A stretch of DNA of 64,000 bases from Lactarius indigo (Eukaryota; Basidiomycota; Agaricomycetes; Russulales; Russulaceae). The notes under the pieces are model-generated. The model was not told where the DNA came from, searched no databases, and saw only the letters and a list, made by a program, of their open reading frames with translations. The translations under genes were made by a program, and so were the position numbers. The DNA is taken from positions 1,116,001 through 1,180,000 of the forward strand of contig JAFKAC010000001.1 of assembly GCA_025766275.1 (NCBI GenBank), read 5' to 3'. This document shows positions 37,418 to 49,046 of the stretch, piece by piece; position 1 is the first letter of the stretch, and each line of letters opens with the position of its first letter.

Positions 37418-37427
37418 ATTAAGTAGC
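37418..37427 (-). promoter_or_regulatory. Conserved S10 promoter box, S4
   Basis: ATTAAGTAGC, 54 bp before the ATG, same placement as in the sibling genes. Confidence 0.55.
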
Positions 37428-38209
37428 GTAGCTGTACCGTGTTGACCCGCGGATACATTTTAATACCACGGGCGTTTCAGTCGCATTTTGTTTCAGTTGT
37501 AAAATTGCGACCCATCGCATTTCGTGATTTAAGCAACAGAATTGTACCTCGTGAAACGCCAGCAAAATTTGAGAAGCCATTTACCGTGACCACAAGACCA
37601 CCTGGTGACACAGTAAGACACTCACATCACTATTCAATAAAGACGTAAGTGTTGCTGTAATTCTAGATCTATATGAATTTGGATAGGTGTATTTAGGGCC
37701 GTGGGTCCGAGCGACGCATGGGTCCAGAATCAAACACGCTGGATGTGGACACCAAATCCAACTGGTGGATCAGCCGATTCTTAGCCAAGCCATTGTCTGA
37801 GAGTCATTGCTTCGATCTCAGGGAGAAGGTTGGGGTGATTCCGGGAAGGGAAAGGGGAACCAACGTGTCTTGCAACGTGTGGCACGGGGTACCGACGTTG
37901 TCACGATGCTAAAAGGACTTGGACTTTATACAAATTGGTAGTAAGAGTTAAAGTTGCGACAGGGGCACAAAAGAGGAGGAACGCGCACGGGCCGCGTATT
38001 CCGCTCGCTCCAAGATGGCATTCTATGTCAACAGAGAGTGCACATGTGTGTGCAGGGAGGTGTACAGGTGCGGTTGGTGCAAGGGTTGGTGAATCAAAAT
38101 TGCTGAGGTTGGATCGATGGATGGGAACAACCTCATTTACCACGGCTGGTTTGTCAAGGTCGCTCATTATGTAGTTCCAGGAATCTGGAACTTGAACACC
38201 GTATAATCT

Positions 38210-38360
38210 GTGAGGGGGTTACTACTTTACCTATCCACCCGTGCACGCGGGCACCATCTTACTTAACCTTCTTCCCAAATTCCTCTTGTACTACTTGCGG
38301 AGACCGGATTTGTATTAACTACTGCCCCGGAATAAAATCGATTCAAAAAAAAAAAAAAAA
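38210..38360 (+). mobile_element. Short retroposon (SINE or truncated LINE end) with poly-A and target-site duplication
   Basis: A 151-bp insert ends in CCGGAATAAAATCGATTC plus 16 adenines. It is flanked by the 15-bp direct repeat AACACCGTATAATCT at 38195-38209 and 38361-38375. Its whole length aligns with the 3' 130 bp of the SINE in TPS-A (CTTAACCTTCTTCCCAAATTC against CTTACCTTCGTTTCATAAATTC). It is therefore a 5'-truncated member of that family or its partner LINE. Confidence 0.88.
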
Positions 38361-38506
38361 AACACCGTATAATCTTAGACATAAATGTAAGCCTTGAAGG
38401 GTTGAGGGAAATTCGGCGACTGGCATATCAGCACGAAACTTTTTGGAGAACTCAACTCCTCTCCTTCCCTGACACCTGAGAAATTACACTAAGTCTTTAG
38501 TGAAGA

Positions 38507-40184
38507 TCACCCCAGATCATTGTAAAGGGCCAGGATCTCCGTACAAATCATGGCGAGCTCTTCACTCAATGCCGCCAACTCAGCCCGAACCTCTTCCAAT
38601 ATCTTCATAACTCTGGGGATCATCTCCAAGATCATCTCCGAGATCATCTCCAAGTTTTGCTCCAAGTTAGCAGATCTCTGAGTGTGCCTGCGCCCCACTA
38701 GAAATTTGGGCGGAGCCTTTGCTGGAGTACCCGGTGGTGTGACCGACAAGAGGCGGGTCCCGATCCGAACGAGGCGGTCATCATTGTTCAATGACGCTTG
38801 TGCCACTAGAGTCTCATGAGGACATCTATTTATAGACGCAAAACGCTGGGAGACATACCCTTGCCGCCTTTCTCGTGTCCACTTGGACGCAGGACCACCT
38901 CTACCCTTGCCCCTACCTCAATGGTGGGAGAAGCAGCTGGGAGATCATAAGCTGTCGAGTTAATCAAAATGAGGCGGACATACCTTCGACGGCCGTCTCT
39001 GAGCTTCTGGACAGCTCTATCGGCGCGGTATCGTAAGTGGAGACTGCGGGGTGATGAGAAGGAGTCAAAAGCAGCGATAAGTGCGGAAAAAATCCAGGCG
39101 TACCACCTTGGTGAGTTTTCTGCCGTGCTTGTTTTATGCGCGGCATACCCACATTTTCAAGGAAGGCATCAGGCGGGTTGCAGGACCAACTCTTCCCTGC
39201 GCAGAAGACGCAAGACGTGCAAGGTACTAGCGGCGCAGAGGCATCCCACTGTGGTTTGCAGACCTCTCGCCCAACGAGCTTGCACGGCTTGCACCTGTCC
39301 TGCAAGGAGAATGAGAGTCTGCGAAAATGTTATTGAAGGTCTTGCCTCTCCGACGGCCACCCACAGCTCTTCTTGTGCAGCCCCCGCGGTCTCAAGGGCA
39401 TCGTCGACCCGGCGGCGTTGTTTTTCCGAGTCACGACGCAGAAATGCGAAGCGGGTAGCGCGACGTGTGACCACCTTCCAGGGCCCCGGATCGGCACGGC
39501 CACCTAGATCCTCTTTGGGTGCCTCATCGCTATGCGCAGGGATGGTAGCTGAGCGTTCAGTACCCCGGGGCCGATCGACACCAATCTTGATGTCAAGGGG
39601 AAGCACTGGAAGAAATGCCTTCCCCTTGAACGCCGGTTCTGAGCGGCAGGAGGGAGGCAAGGAAGGGGGTGGCTGTGGCGTAGGAAGGGGGGGAAGGCGG
39701 AGGGAGAAATGATGATAGTAAGTTCGCGTATGATTCAAATATAAGAAACAGCTATCCGTACCATTTCTCTCTGCACCGTCGGGGTGGGGGACTCACCACT
39801 GAAACTTAGGGATCTGCTCCCGGCCCACCGCCTGCGTTGAGGTGGAATATACGGTTGGTCACTTTGGGTGTCTGGGAGCAGTTCTCGAACAGCACTTATC
39901 GACGTATTTGCCTGTGGTCTTGCCTGTGGGGCGGAACCATTCTTCCGTCGCGTGGTGCCACTCACGTGCGACGACACCGATGACGGGGCGGACTCTATCA
40001 AGGCTGATGGAGGGGTCGGATCACCTTTGTTGTAGTCGCCATCAGGATTAACCTCTTCATCTGCAAGTCCCAGTGCGACCGCGTGGCGCTTTGCCGTGGT
40101 GTTCAAGGTGGTGTTGTCGTAGAGGCGCTTAGTAGCAAAAGGGAACTGCAGACTCTTAGCCTTAGTCAGTCTCTTTGGAGCCAT
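38507..40184 (-). CDS. D2: paralogue of D1, zinc-cluster-like protein with coiled-coil tail
   Basis: Starts MAPKRLTKAKSLQFPFATKR and matches D1 along the first two thirds: AREWHHATEEW, GKYVDKCCSRTAPRH, LPLDIKIGVDRPRGTERSA and the first Cys cluster CKPCKLVGREVC...CVFCAGKSWSC. The second, Zn(II)2Cys6-spaced cluster of D1 is missing. The C-terminal exon (38507-38806) instead reads ANLEQNLEMISEMILEMIP and EVRAELAALSEELAMICTEI, a leucine/isoleucine heptad-like coiled coil. One stop (after APRHPK) in the naive reading suggests an intron I could not place or a frameshift, so the gene may be damaged. The function is unknown. Confidence 0.5.
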
Positions 40185-40715
40185 AAGAATAGTAGTCGTA
40201 TGTATGTCTTGATGTTAGAGTGTTAACGAACGCGAACTTGAATAAAGCCAGTTACTCGATACCATAGATCTGATATTAGATCTGATTTGACCTCCTCGTC
40301 AAAGTCCGTCAAAGTCCGACAAGACCCCAAGGATGACGGGCCGGAAATCCCGTACCAGTTGGGCGGCGCAAAAATCGCCCCCGAGCTTGTTCCCGGGTTT
40401 CCTGGTGCAGCAGTTTACACCAGCCTGAGACAGTCTCATTGCCGGGTCCAGCACCAACCAGAAAGCGTTATCCATTTCGGCTGATGCTACGTACAACAAT
40501 GCTCGAGCTGGGTGGGCTCTTACCGTACAAGGCTGCTAGTCATTTCAGGCTACCTATCAAATCACAACATTCTTCCATTGCCTTACCCTTTCGCATACCT
40601 GTGGATTGGTCGGCCCCACACATTAATGTCATTTATGTGGCTGGGTGATCTGTACGTCACCCCTAGCTAGGAGGAAGGCAGAAGCATTCGATTACTACAG
40701 CTGCTTCAGATAGGA

Positions 40716-42424
40716 CTACGTAGAGCTCAATGGCTGTCGACTGAGAGTCTGTACAAACGCCTGAAACGAGAGGGCGGGCTGGTAAGCGGGGACTTCGTGG
40801 CCCGCATTGAACACGTTCAGGAATGAGAGGTTGCCAGAGGTCTTGAACACGCCGTATTGCACGCCGCTGACCGTGTACGGCATCAGAGACTTCGAGTTAA
40901 AGTCAGCAGATTGGGAGAATTGTAGCCGGGAGATGACCGCCTGCACACCAGCGGTGTTGCAAATCCAGTCTAGAGACAATCGAAGAGAAGGTGAGCCATC
41001 TATCAGGCCGCGAGTGCACGGCCAAAAGGAGGGATCTTACCAGCGTCTCCCGCCCAGATGAGGACTTGGATGCCACTCTGTATGACCGTACTAAGGGTGG
41101 AGAGGAAAGTACGAGCATCTGTAGGGTATGATGAGCTGACGCTGTGATCATAACCGGAACAGGTGAGGCTGGCTCACCGTCGCCGGTGGTTACAAACTTC
41201 TTAAACGGTGCATTAGCGCATTCCTTGTATACTTGTTGAGCACCAATCTTAGACTGGATGGTGGGGTCCTGGAGGTAAGAAACGTAGGTCTCAGGAGGAA
41301 ACGGGTCCTGGGATGGAGCACGGAGATCGTAGACGTCGAAGTCGAAACCTGCCTGAATTGGGCCCTCAATTTTGTCGAAGCAGGTGTTGTCGGCTTTCTT
41401 GCAAGCGGCGTCAGTGCCAGAGCTACTGCAAGTGTTGAGATCGGGAAGGCAGCGCCGGTCGTATGCTTTAAGATACGTAGTAGCTTGTGAACTATTAATG
41501 AGAGGACGATAGGGATTCGTGAGGGAATAGTCAATGTAAGCCTTGTACTGAAGTACCGGATCGAACTGCAGAGTCCAAAGTAGCGTCAACGTAGGGAGAC
41601 ATGGACTACTAGGATATACGCACCCAGCCATTGTTGATTCCGAGAGCAACCAGGGGAATTTTCACTCCAGAGACCTTGCCCTGGTCAATGGCAGTATTCT
41701 GGGACTCACTAAACGATCCTTAAGTCGCCTGAAGAATATAATGGAGCGCCAAACCTACAAGTAGAACGCGAACTCGGGGCCATAGTGTCCACCATACGAC
41801 TCTGTGAACAGCCCAAACTTGCGATTCTCGTACTTGGGAAACTGCGCGTAGAACGCCTGCAGAAGCTTCCATACGAATGGCGCAGCGGTCACCGTCGAGT
41901 TCACATCATCAGTGCCAAAGCTGAAACCGGTGCCAATGGGCTGGTCTACGTAGAGCATGTTGGCGAGGTTATTCCAACTATGAGGGTTCAGCACGGGAGT
42001 GGATCCGGAGACGTTGTTGAAGGTGCAGGGGCCATTCTCCTGGAAGAGGCCAATCATACTGCTGCAACCGGGACCGCCATTCAGCCACATCGCGAGAGGC
42101 GCGGTCGAAGGGCTATTTCGAGCTTCGAAGAACCAAAACCACATATTCTGAGATTTCTTCAGATGGTGGAGCTTTAGAAAATGAGGAATTTGTCACCATG
42201 TTCTTGCCGACGGAAAGATATCCCGAATACTGATTGACTCCAGGAGTGGTTTCACATACACCGCTGTTAGTAACGAACGATAGTGTCGCGCCAGTGGCGG
42301 CATGCTCAAAAACGGTGTAGTTCACGCCACCTTTGACCTGAAACGAACGTCTGTCGACAAGAACAGGGCACGCGATGGCGAATGTCGCTGAGGCGAGTGT
42401 CAGGAGGATAGAGATCCCAAACAT
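40716..42424 (-). CDS. Serine carboxypeptidase S5 (family S10), secreted
   Basis: An apparently intact secreted S10 peptidase. Signal peptide MFGISILLTLASATFAIAC; intron after [30 protein letters not shown] follows. The catalytic motifs are [44 protein letters not shown] and AGHEVPAYQP. The remaining introns after AFYL, NNGW and TTGD are GT-AG and keep frame. The Cys-rich middle (CLPDLNTCSSSGTDAACKKA) probably forms disulfides as in the siblings. It is closest to S4 (shared STAPLAM, FGTDD). The gene ends in RQPLSST. It lies upstream-most of the array on this strand and pairs with D2. Confidence 0.88.
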
Positions 42425-42466
42425 GGTGAGCCAAGCCGACGACCCTCCATGAGAGCCATTCGCGAC

Positions 42467-42476
42467 ATTAAGTAGC
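42467..42476 (-). promoter_or_regulatory. Conserved S10 promoter box, S5
   Basis: ATTAAGTAGC, 43 bp before the ATG, matching S2-S4. Confidence 0.55.
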
Positions 42477-43209
42477 GGAGTGATATCATGTTGGCACATG
42501 GACACATTTTGAGACGTCAAGTCGTCGCCCCGAGACCATATGGTGATAAGGCGTCCTCGTTGGTTCACGGTAAACACGTCCAAACAACAATGAGGTGATT
42601 TTAGTTCCGTCTTGGCGACACCATGTGGATGTTGATGGGTGCTCTTGTGGGTGCGGGGGGGAGGATAATCTGAATGCGGAATCAAATATACTGGATGTGG
42701 GGGGCGGGGTGATCTAACTCCGGCGAGTTGCAACAGTTCGGCCTGAGTCAACCGAGCCGAGCCATCGTGGGTCCGGTCCATCACCGGGAGTGACAGCCAC
42801 GCAGCGTGCATTGAACTCGACCTTGAGAGCACTCATACGGCGAATCCCTATCACATATTTGCAACATACCGAGACTACTGATCATGGTCGCTTTTAGTCA
42901 CGGTACCATATATCATCCCTGTCATAGCCCGTTCCACCTTGCAACACCATCACGAGCGATGAATATGACGAATCACTGGCATCCATCCTTAGAACACCTC
43001 AGCTAGGTAATTGAGGAGCCCATATGGATTGCGTACCATTCTACACCATAGACCAACTCGTTCTTCGATCGTCGTCCACGAAAAACGTGCGATGGTGGGA
43101 TGTCCGAATGTCTTCCCCAAAGAATCCTTGACACACACGTTTTCGCTTTTGATTCCGCGGCGCACAGTCCACTTGTGTGAGGAAGGAGGAATATATAAAG
43201 TAAGCACCT

Positions 43210-43231
43210 GAGGCATAATTGATTATGCCTC
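43210..43231. repeat. Perfect 22-bp palindrome
   Basis: GAGGCATAAT, two spacer bases TG, then ATTATGCCTC. The arms are 10 bp and perfect. It lies about 0.9 kb upstream of P450-1. It could be a dimeric factor's site or chance. Confidence 0.6.
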
Positions 43232-44105
43232 CCGACTTTTACAGACGAAGTCCGTCTTCACCCCCGACCCATCTTGTGAGTTTATCGCACTAAAATCACT
43301 CGCATACGAAGGGAAGAAGGAGAAAAGGAGGAGAAAAGAGGAGAACGAGGACACCAGCACTTCGATTTAACCAAGGGGTTCACGCGAAGGCGGATCCAAC
43401 AACCGCGTTTTCCATTGAGCCCGAAAAGGACACAACCTCTCACGGGCCCGGGATGCTGGCGTACTGTACTGAAGAAGAACAAACATCCCAACTTCTTGTT
43501 ATAAAATCAGATTGGCTGAGGCTTAAACGAAGGAAATGGGTAGAATTTACTGTAGGTTCCAGCAGACACCTCAAACATCTTCCTGCAAATCTTCCTGGCC
43601 ACGCAGGCGCCGCGCGATATCGATGGCATCATGGCACCAAGGATGGCACCGTGCCTCGAGCGTCACCTCGTCTATTACGCACCGACAGAACCCCAAAGTC
43701 GGTATATATTCTCCGACGTGGCTCAGTGTAGATGTGTCGTCACAGACGCGAATCTAGGGGACACTTTGAGGACGCTGCAATGAGGACAACTCACTCAAGA
43801 TCTGAGCTAGCCGAACCGAACCGGCCCTGAGCCGAACGCTGAAGATAAATTTGAAATTTGGACGCACAATGGTTTCGGTCTCACAGCACCTTGTTCTGAG
43901 ATCAGTACAACCCGTGCCCAAGCGGTACTGTAGCAAGGGTGTGTCGACATCCAAAAACGCCTTGTTTGGTATCAACAGGGCTTGTACACCCGTTCTCGCG
44001 CTCTTTTGTCGTGCCTCCTGATCGCGCTTACCCGGCCTTCTCGGAAACGCGCGTGGTATATTTGTCCACTACAACTCTCTCAGGCACTCTTTTATCGCCT
44101 TCACA

Positions 44106-46279
44106 ATGTTGCCATTCACTGCGGGCGCTTTCGTTCCGTTAGCCCAGACCCTCCAGCGCCAGAATCTGTCTGTCTCTGGAATAGGCGTCGTTGTTCTGGC
44201 CAGTAGTTTCGTAAGTCCCCCATCTGTGACTCCCGAACTCCAACACCCTCATCGTGAGTTCCAGTTATCTCACTTATGTTTTCGCTACCTAGAGCCTCGG
44301 TCCAAGCCACCACTTGTTGCCCTTCTTGTTGTTCTTCCAGTACTTCTTTCACTCCCTATTTCTTATCACCTGCGGTGGCCTATCGCTTCCTTGCCACTGG
44401 CATTTGTAACATATGGAACTTGCTTGGTATCATTCACGCTCATATACAGGCTCTCACCTCTCCATCCGCTCGCCAAATACCCTGGGCCAATAATCGCCAA
44501 ATCGTCCAAGTGGTGGGCTGCATACGTCAGCGGCAAAGGCGATCTCCATAGATACTACAAGAGCCTGCACGACCATTATGGAGACGTCGTACGAGTAGGT
44601 TAGTATATATTTCCTGCCGTATCGAGTCAGCTGCTTCATCCCGCCCGAAGGCCCGAACGAACTCTCGGTTCGCGATCCTTCGCTTATCCCTGCGGTTCTC
44701 GGCCAAGGTGGTCTGCCGAAAGGACCATGTAAGTCCACCGTGCTTTGGCCGTCAACCATTTCTCATTATGGATCATTAGATTGGGATAATCGTCCCGGGT
44801 CTGTGGCTTCACAACGCGACCCCCTAAAGCATTTGCACCAACGTAAACCCTGGAACCGCGCCTTTTCGTCTACAGCAGTAAAAGAATATGAGGAGATGGC
44901 CGCGAAGCGGACTAGACAACTGCTCGGCTATCTTGAGGACGTCGTACACCAGTCGGGTGGAAACAAGGGAGTGGTACTAGATATGGCTGCGTGGTTCAAC
45001 TACTTTTCGTGAGTTCGGCGGGCTCGGCGCCATCGTAATCTACTTCTGGTCTGACCCGTGTTTAAAGAGTAGATTTCATGGGCGATATGGCGTAAACTTT
45101 CCGTCCTTATTCTTTCAAGCACCGACTGATCTCAGCTTATTCAGTTTCGGTGGCGGGTTTGAGCTGATGAAAGCTGGCGGGGACAAAGATGGCCTTCGTG
45201 CCCTTTTTCAACCCTTCTTTCGGTGCGTATTAGTGCCGGGTATTCTGGCCACAGCTAACACGTTTCTAGGATTCGCGCAATCATGGGGCATATTTCTTAT
45301 ATTTTGCCCCTTCTCCTCGCGATTACGGGACGGAAGGGCTCCGTTCATCGCGTCCATACATTCAGCAGAGAAAGGGTCGTCAAGCGATTGCAGATGGGCC
45401 CAAACAGGAAAGACTTATTCTATCACCTTGTGAGTGTTCGTGGCCAATTTTCTGAAATACCCTGATCTTAAGGAGCTGGTTGCAGAGTGGCGAAGCGATG
45501 CCTGAAGACGAGCGCCCTTCTCTTATTGATGTCGCCAAGGATGGGTCTTTAGCTATTGTTGCCGGTGCTGACACAACTAGCGGTGCCTTCACGGCCACTC
45601 TCTATTACCTCTTGTGCAACCCAGCAGCATACGACCGCCTGCAGGCGGAAATTGACGCCGCTTTCCCGACTGGAGAAGAGCCTCTAGACGTGACAAAATT
45701 AAGTCAGATGGAATGGCTAAATGGTTGCATGTGAGTGATTCCGTACAACCAGGAGCTGGGAAGACCAATTTCGGCACCTTGCACAGAAACGAAGGTCTTC
45801 GCCTTCAACCCCCTATTCCAAGCGGGTCGCAACGCTCGGTGAATAAGGGTGCTGGAAAAAAGGTGCTCGGAAAATGGTATGCGGACACCTCTGGATCCGA
45901 TAGTTTCTGAAAATAGGATACACTTTGTAGGGTCATTCCGGAGGGGACGCAGGTAACCCTTCACACCTACAGTATCCAGCGGGACTCGCGATACTTCCAC
46001 TCTCCGGAGATGTTCTTGCCGGAACGATGGTTCAGTACTGATTCCCCTGTGGGAGAGCACAACCCAGCTGCATTCTTCCCTTTCTCATATGGACCCGCGA
46101 ACTGCGCAGGGAAGAACCTTGCGTTGATGGAGATGCGCATGGTGCTTTGTTGGGTGCTACGAAGATTCCGATTTTCCCAAGCGCCCGGTTTCCGTTACGA
46201 AGAATGGGAGGGAAAGATTCAGGATTGGTTTGTGGCACGCCAACAACCATTGTTGGCCATTATCACGATTAGGGGGTGA
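44106..46279 (+). CDS. Cytochrome P450-1
   Basis: A membrane-anchored microsomal monooxygenase. It starts MLPFTAGAFVPLAQTLQRQN; a 54-nt intron leads to LSHLCFRYLEPRSKPPLVAL and a hydrophobic anchor of two or three segments. Then come the Pro-rich hinge HPLAKYPGPIIAKSSKWW, the I-helix AGADTTSGAF (acid-Thr oxygen-activation motif) and ExxR as INEGLRLQPP, rebuilt across an intron at 45730. The heme loop is PFSYGPANCAGKNLALMEMR with Cys ligand. Around ten introns of 50-90 nt all give continuous frames. Length is about 540 residues. It is adjacent to a close paralogue and to terpene synthases, so terpene oxidation is a reasonable guess. The substrate cannot be read from sequence. Confidence 0.9.
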
Positions 46280-46879
46280 TAGTCATCAAGACATTGGTAC
46301 AGTACAGGAATACACTAGAATACACTACTAGCATGCGTACTCTCTCGTTATCACGTATTAGTGACTTAGTTGGTGTGGCGACGGTACGTAGGACCTGCAC
46401 CTAGGCTATGTTTGGCATTCCAGGAGCTCATCGACGGAGCTTATTTATTGTTCATTGCCATTGCTCTCGGGCGCCAGTTGTCTCTTTTTACTACATGGTG
46501 AAGCAGATAATGCATGAGGCGGACACGAGCCCACACAAGAACGTAATACCACACCTGGTGGCCAAATCCGAAATCTAAACCCTATGGAGATAGCTACTGT
46601 ACAGCATTTTGCCGCCCAGGCTGAGGCACCCTCCAGGAACCCAATTGAATTTCGGCGTTAATCCAAATATACCCTGCGTATACGCGCCCGATGTGTCCAA
46701 TCGGGACGCAAGAAAACAGATGACACGACTGGAAATGAAAGCCCTGATGAAAGCTTCTGTCCACCAAACATTGGGCTGAGGGCATGTTGATGTTTACCTC
46801 GTTCACGCAGCATTTCCCCGTCTTCTGACCATTTTCTCCATATAAATCCTGCAGTCGTGCCAAGTTTTACCTCCCTACG
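46280..46879. other. Intergenic between the two P450 genes
   Basis: It holds the 3' region of P450-1 and the promoter of P450-2. No gene or repeat is supported. Confidence 0.55.
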
Positions 46880-49046
46880 ATGTCACCACCCACAGCGGAC
46901 CCTTTTCTGCAGTTACACCAGACGCTCGGGAGCTTCTCCCTGCTTACTTTAAGCGTCGTCGTCCTGTCATGTAGCTTCGTAAGCCTCCCTGCTCACTGCT
47001 ACTGCATCACAGCTTACAGTGGGTCTTAGATGTCTCATTTATGTTTTCGCTACTTGGAGCCTCGGTCCACGCCAGGGCTTCTCGTTCTTCTTGTCGTTCT
47101 TCCTGTGCTTCTTTCGCTACCCATTTCTTATCATGTGCGATGGCCGATTGCTTCTTTTCCACTGGCGTTCGTAACATATGGAACTTCCTTGTTATCCTTC
47201 ACACTCGCGTACAGGCTCTCACCTCTCCATCCTCTCGCCAAATATCCTGGACCGGTAATCGCTAAATCATCCAAGTGGTGGGCGGCATATCTCGGCGGAG
47301 AAGGGGACTGGCATAGGTACTGTAAGAACCTGCACGACCATTATGGAGACATTGTTCGAATAGGTTAGTCTATTTCTTCTACTCCTTTCCCTTACTCGCA
47401 GACTCATTCCTCTATCTCAAGGCCCGAACGCACTGTCTATTCGTGATCCTTCGCTTATACCGACCATACTCGGCAAAGGTGGTTTACCCAAGGGACCTTG
47501 TACGTGTATCGAGTCTTGGCCATAACTTATCGCCCACTTTCGATTATTAGATTGGGACAATCGTCCTCAGTCTGTGGTTGCCCAACGTGATCCCATAAAG
47601 CATATGAACCAACGCAAACCATGGAACCGCGCTTTCTCATCTGCGGCAATAAAAGAATATGAAGTCTTCGCCGCGAAGCGGACAAGACAACTGCTCAGCT
47701 GTCTTGAGGATGCCGTCCATCAGTCGGGTGAAAAGAAGGGGGTTATACTAGATATGGCCGCATGGTTCAACTACTTTACGTGAGTTCACCGTCTACGCAT
47801 CAATTATTGTTTTGACGCGCTTTGGTAGGACCGATTTCATGGGTGATATGGCGTAAATGTTCTGCACTTAGTGCTACAAGTAGGGGCTGACTCTAGTTCG
47901 CCCAGTTTCGGTGGCGGCTTCGAACTAATGAAGGCTGGCGGGGACAGTGAAGGCATCTGGACCCTTATTGAATCCCATCTCCGGTACGTATCCGCACAAG
48001 GGATCCTGGCTAAATCTCACATGTTATCAGTTTCCGCGCAATTACGGGGCATGTCTCATATGTTTTACCCCTCCTCCTCGCAATTATAGGACGGAAGGGT
48101 TCAATTCGGCGCATCCATGCATTCGGCAGAGAAAGGGTCGTCAAGCGATTGCAGATGGGCGCTAAGAGGAAAGACTTATTCTATCACCTGGTACGTGCTC
48201 GTGACCGTTTTTCTGACATACCCTGGCCTGAAGAAGTCGATTACAGAGTGGCGAAGCGATGCCTGAAGACGAGCGCCCTGCTCTTGATGATGTTGCAAAA
48301 GATGGGGCGTTCGCGATTGTCGCCGGTTCTGACACAACTAGCGGTGCCCTCACGGCCACTCTCTATTACCTCTTGTGCAACCCAGAAGCATACGACCGCC
48401 TGCAAGCAGAAGTCGACGCCGCCTTCCCAACTGGAGAAGAGCCCCTAGACGTGACAAAATTAAGTCAGATGGAATGGTTAAATGGTTGCATGTGAGTGAC
48501 TGTGTACGATAGACAAGAGACCGGAAAAATTGATATCAGCGCCCCGAAAAGCAACGAGAGCCTTCGTCTCCAACCCCCTGTTCCAAGCGGGTCGCAACGC
48601 TCGGTGAATGAGGGTGCTGGCGAAAAAGCGCTCGGAAAATGGTATGCAGAGACCCTCGTAGATCTGGTGGTTTCTGAAAATAGCATTTACCTTGTAGGGT
48701 TGTCCCAGAGGGGACGCAAGTAACCCTTCACACTTATAGCATTCAACGGGACCCGCGAAATTTCCACACTCCCGACGCATTCTTGCCGGAACGATGGTTC
48801 AGCACCGGTGCACCTGCGGGGGAGCATAACCCAGCTGCGTTCCTCCCTTTCTCATACGGACCTACGAACTGTGCAGGAAAGAACCTTGCGTTGATGCAGA
48901 TGCGCATGGCGCTCTGCTGGGTTCTTCTTCGATTCCGATTTTCCAAGGCGCCCGGGTTCCGTTACGAGGAGTGGGAGGGAAACATTCAGGACTGGTTTGC
49001 GGTGCACCAACCCCCACTGCTGGTCAGCATCTCAATTAGAGAGTGA
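46880..49046 (+). CDS. Cytochrome P450-2 (tandem paralogue of P450-1)
   Basis: A tandem copy of P450-1 with the same intron positions. It starts MSPPTADPFLQLHQTLGSF, chosen because the first exon is exactly 33 codons and joins in phase to MSHLCFRYLEPRSTPGLLVL. The hinge is HPLAKYPGPVIAKSSKWW, the I-helix AGSDTTSGALTATL, ExxR INESLRLQPP (spliced near 48490-48551) and the heme loop PFSYGPTNCAGKNLALMQMR. It ends in PPLLVSISIRE. No damage is seen. Spacing to P450-1 start to start is 2,774 bp. The product is probably an ER membrane monooxygenase acting on a related substrate. Confidence 0.9.

Larger units (their letters stand above)
37365..38506. other. Intergenic, S4 promoter to D2 end
   Basis: Contains the S4 promoter and, at 38210-38360, a retroposed element with target-site duplications. 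No gene is supported. Confidence 0.5.
42425..44105. other. Intergenic, S5 promoter to first P450
   Basis: Divergent promoters for S5 and P450-1. A minus-strand frame 42989-43216 (75 codons; reads FGHPTIARFSWTTIEERVGL) is unrecognised and may be a remnant. A perfect palindrome lies at 43210-43231. A purine-rich tract is at 43310-43345. Confidence 0.5.
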
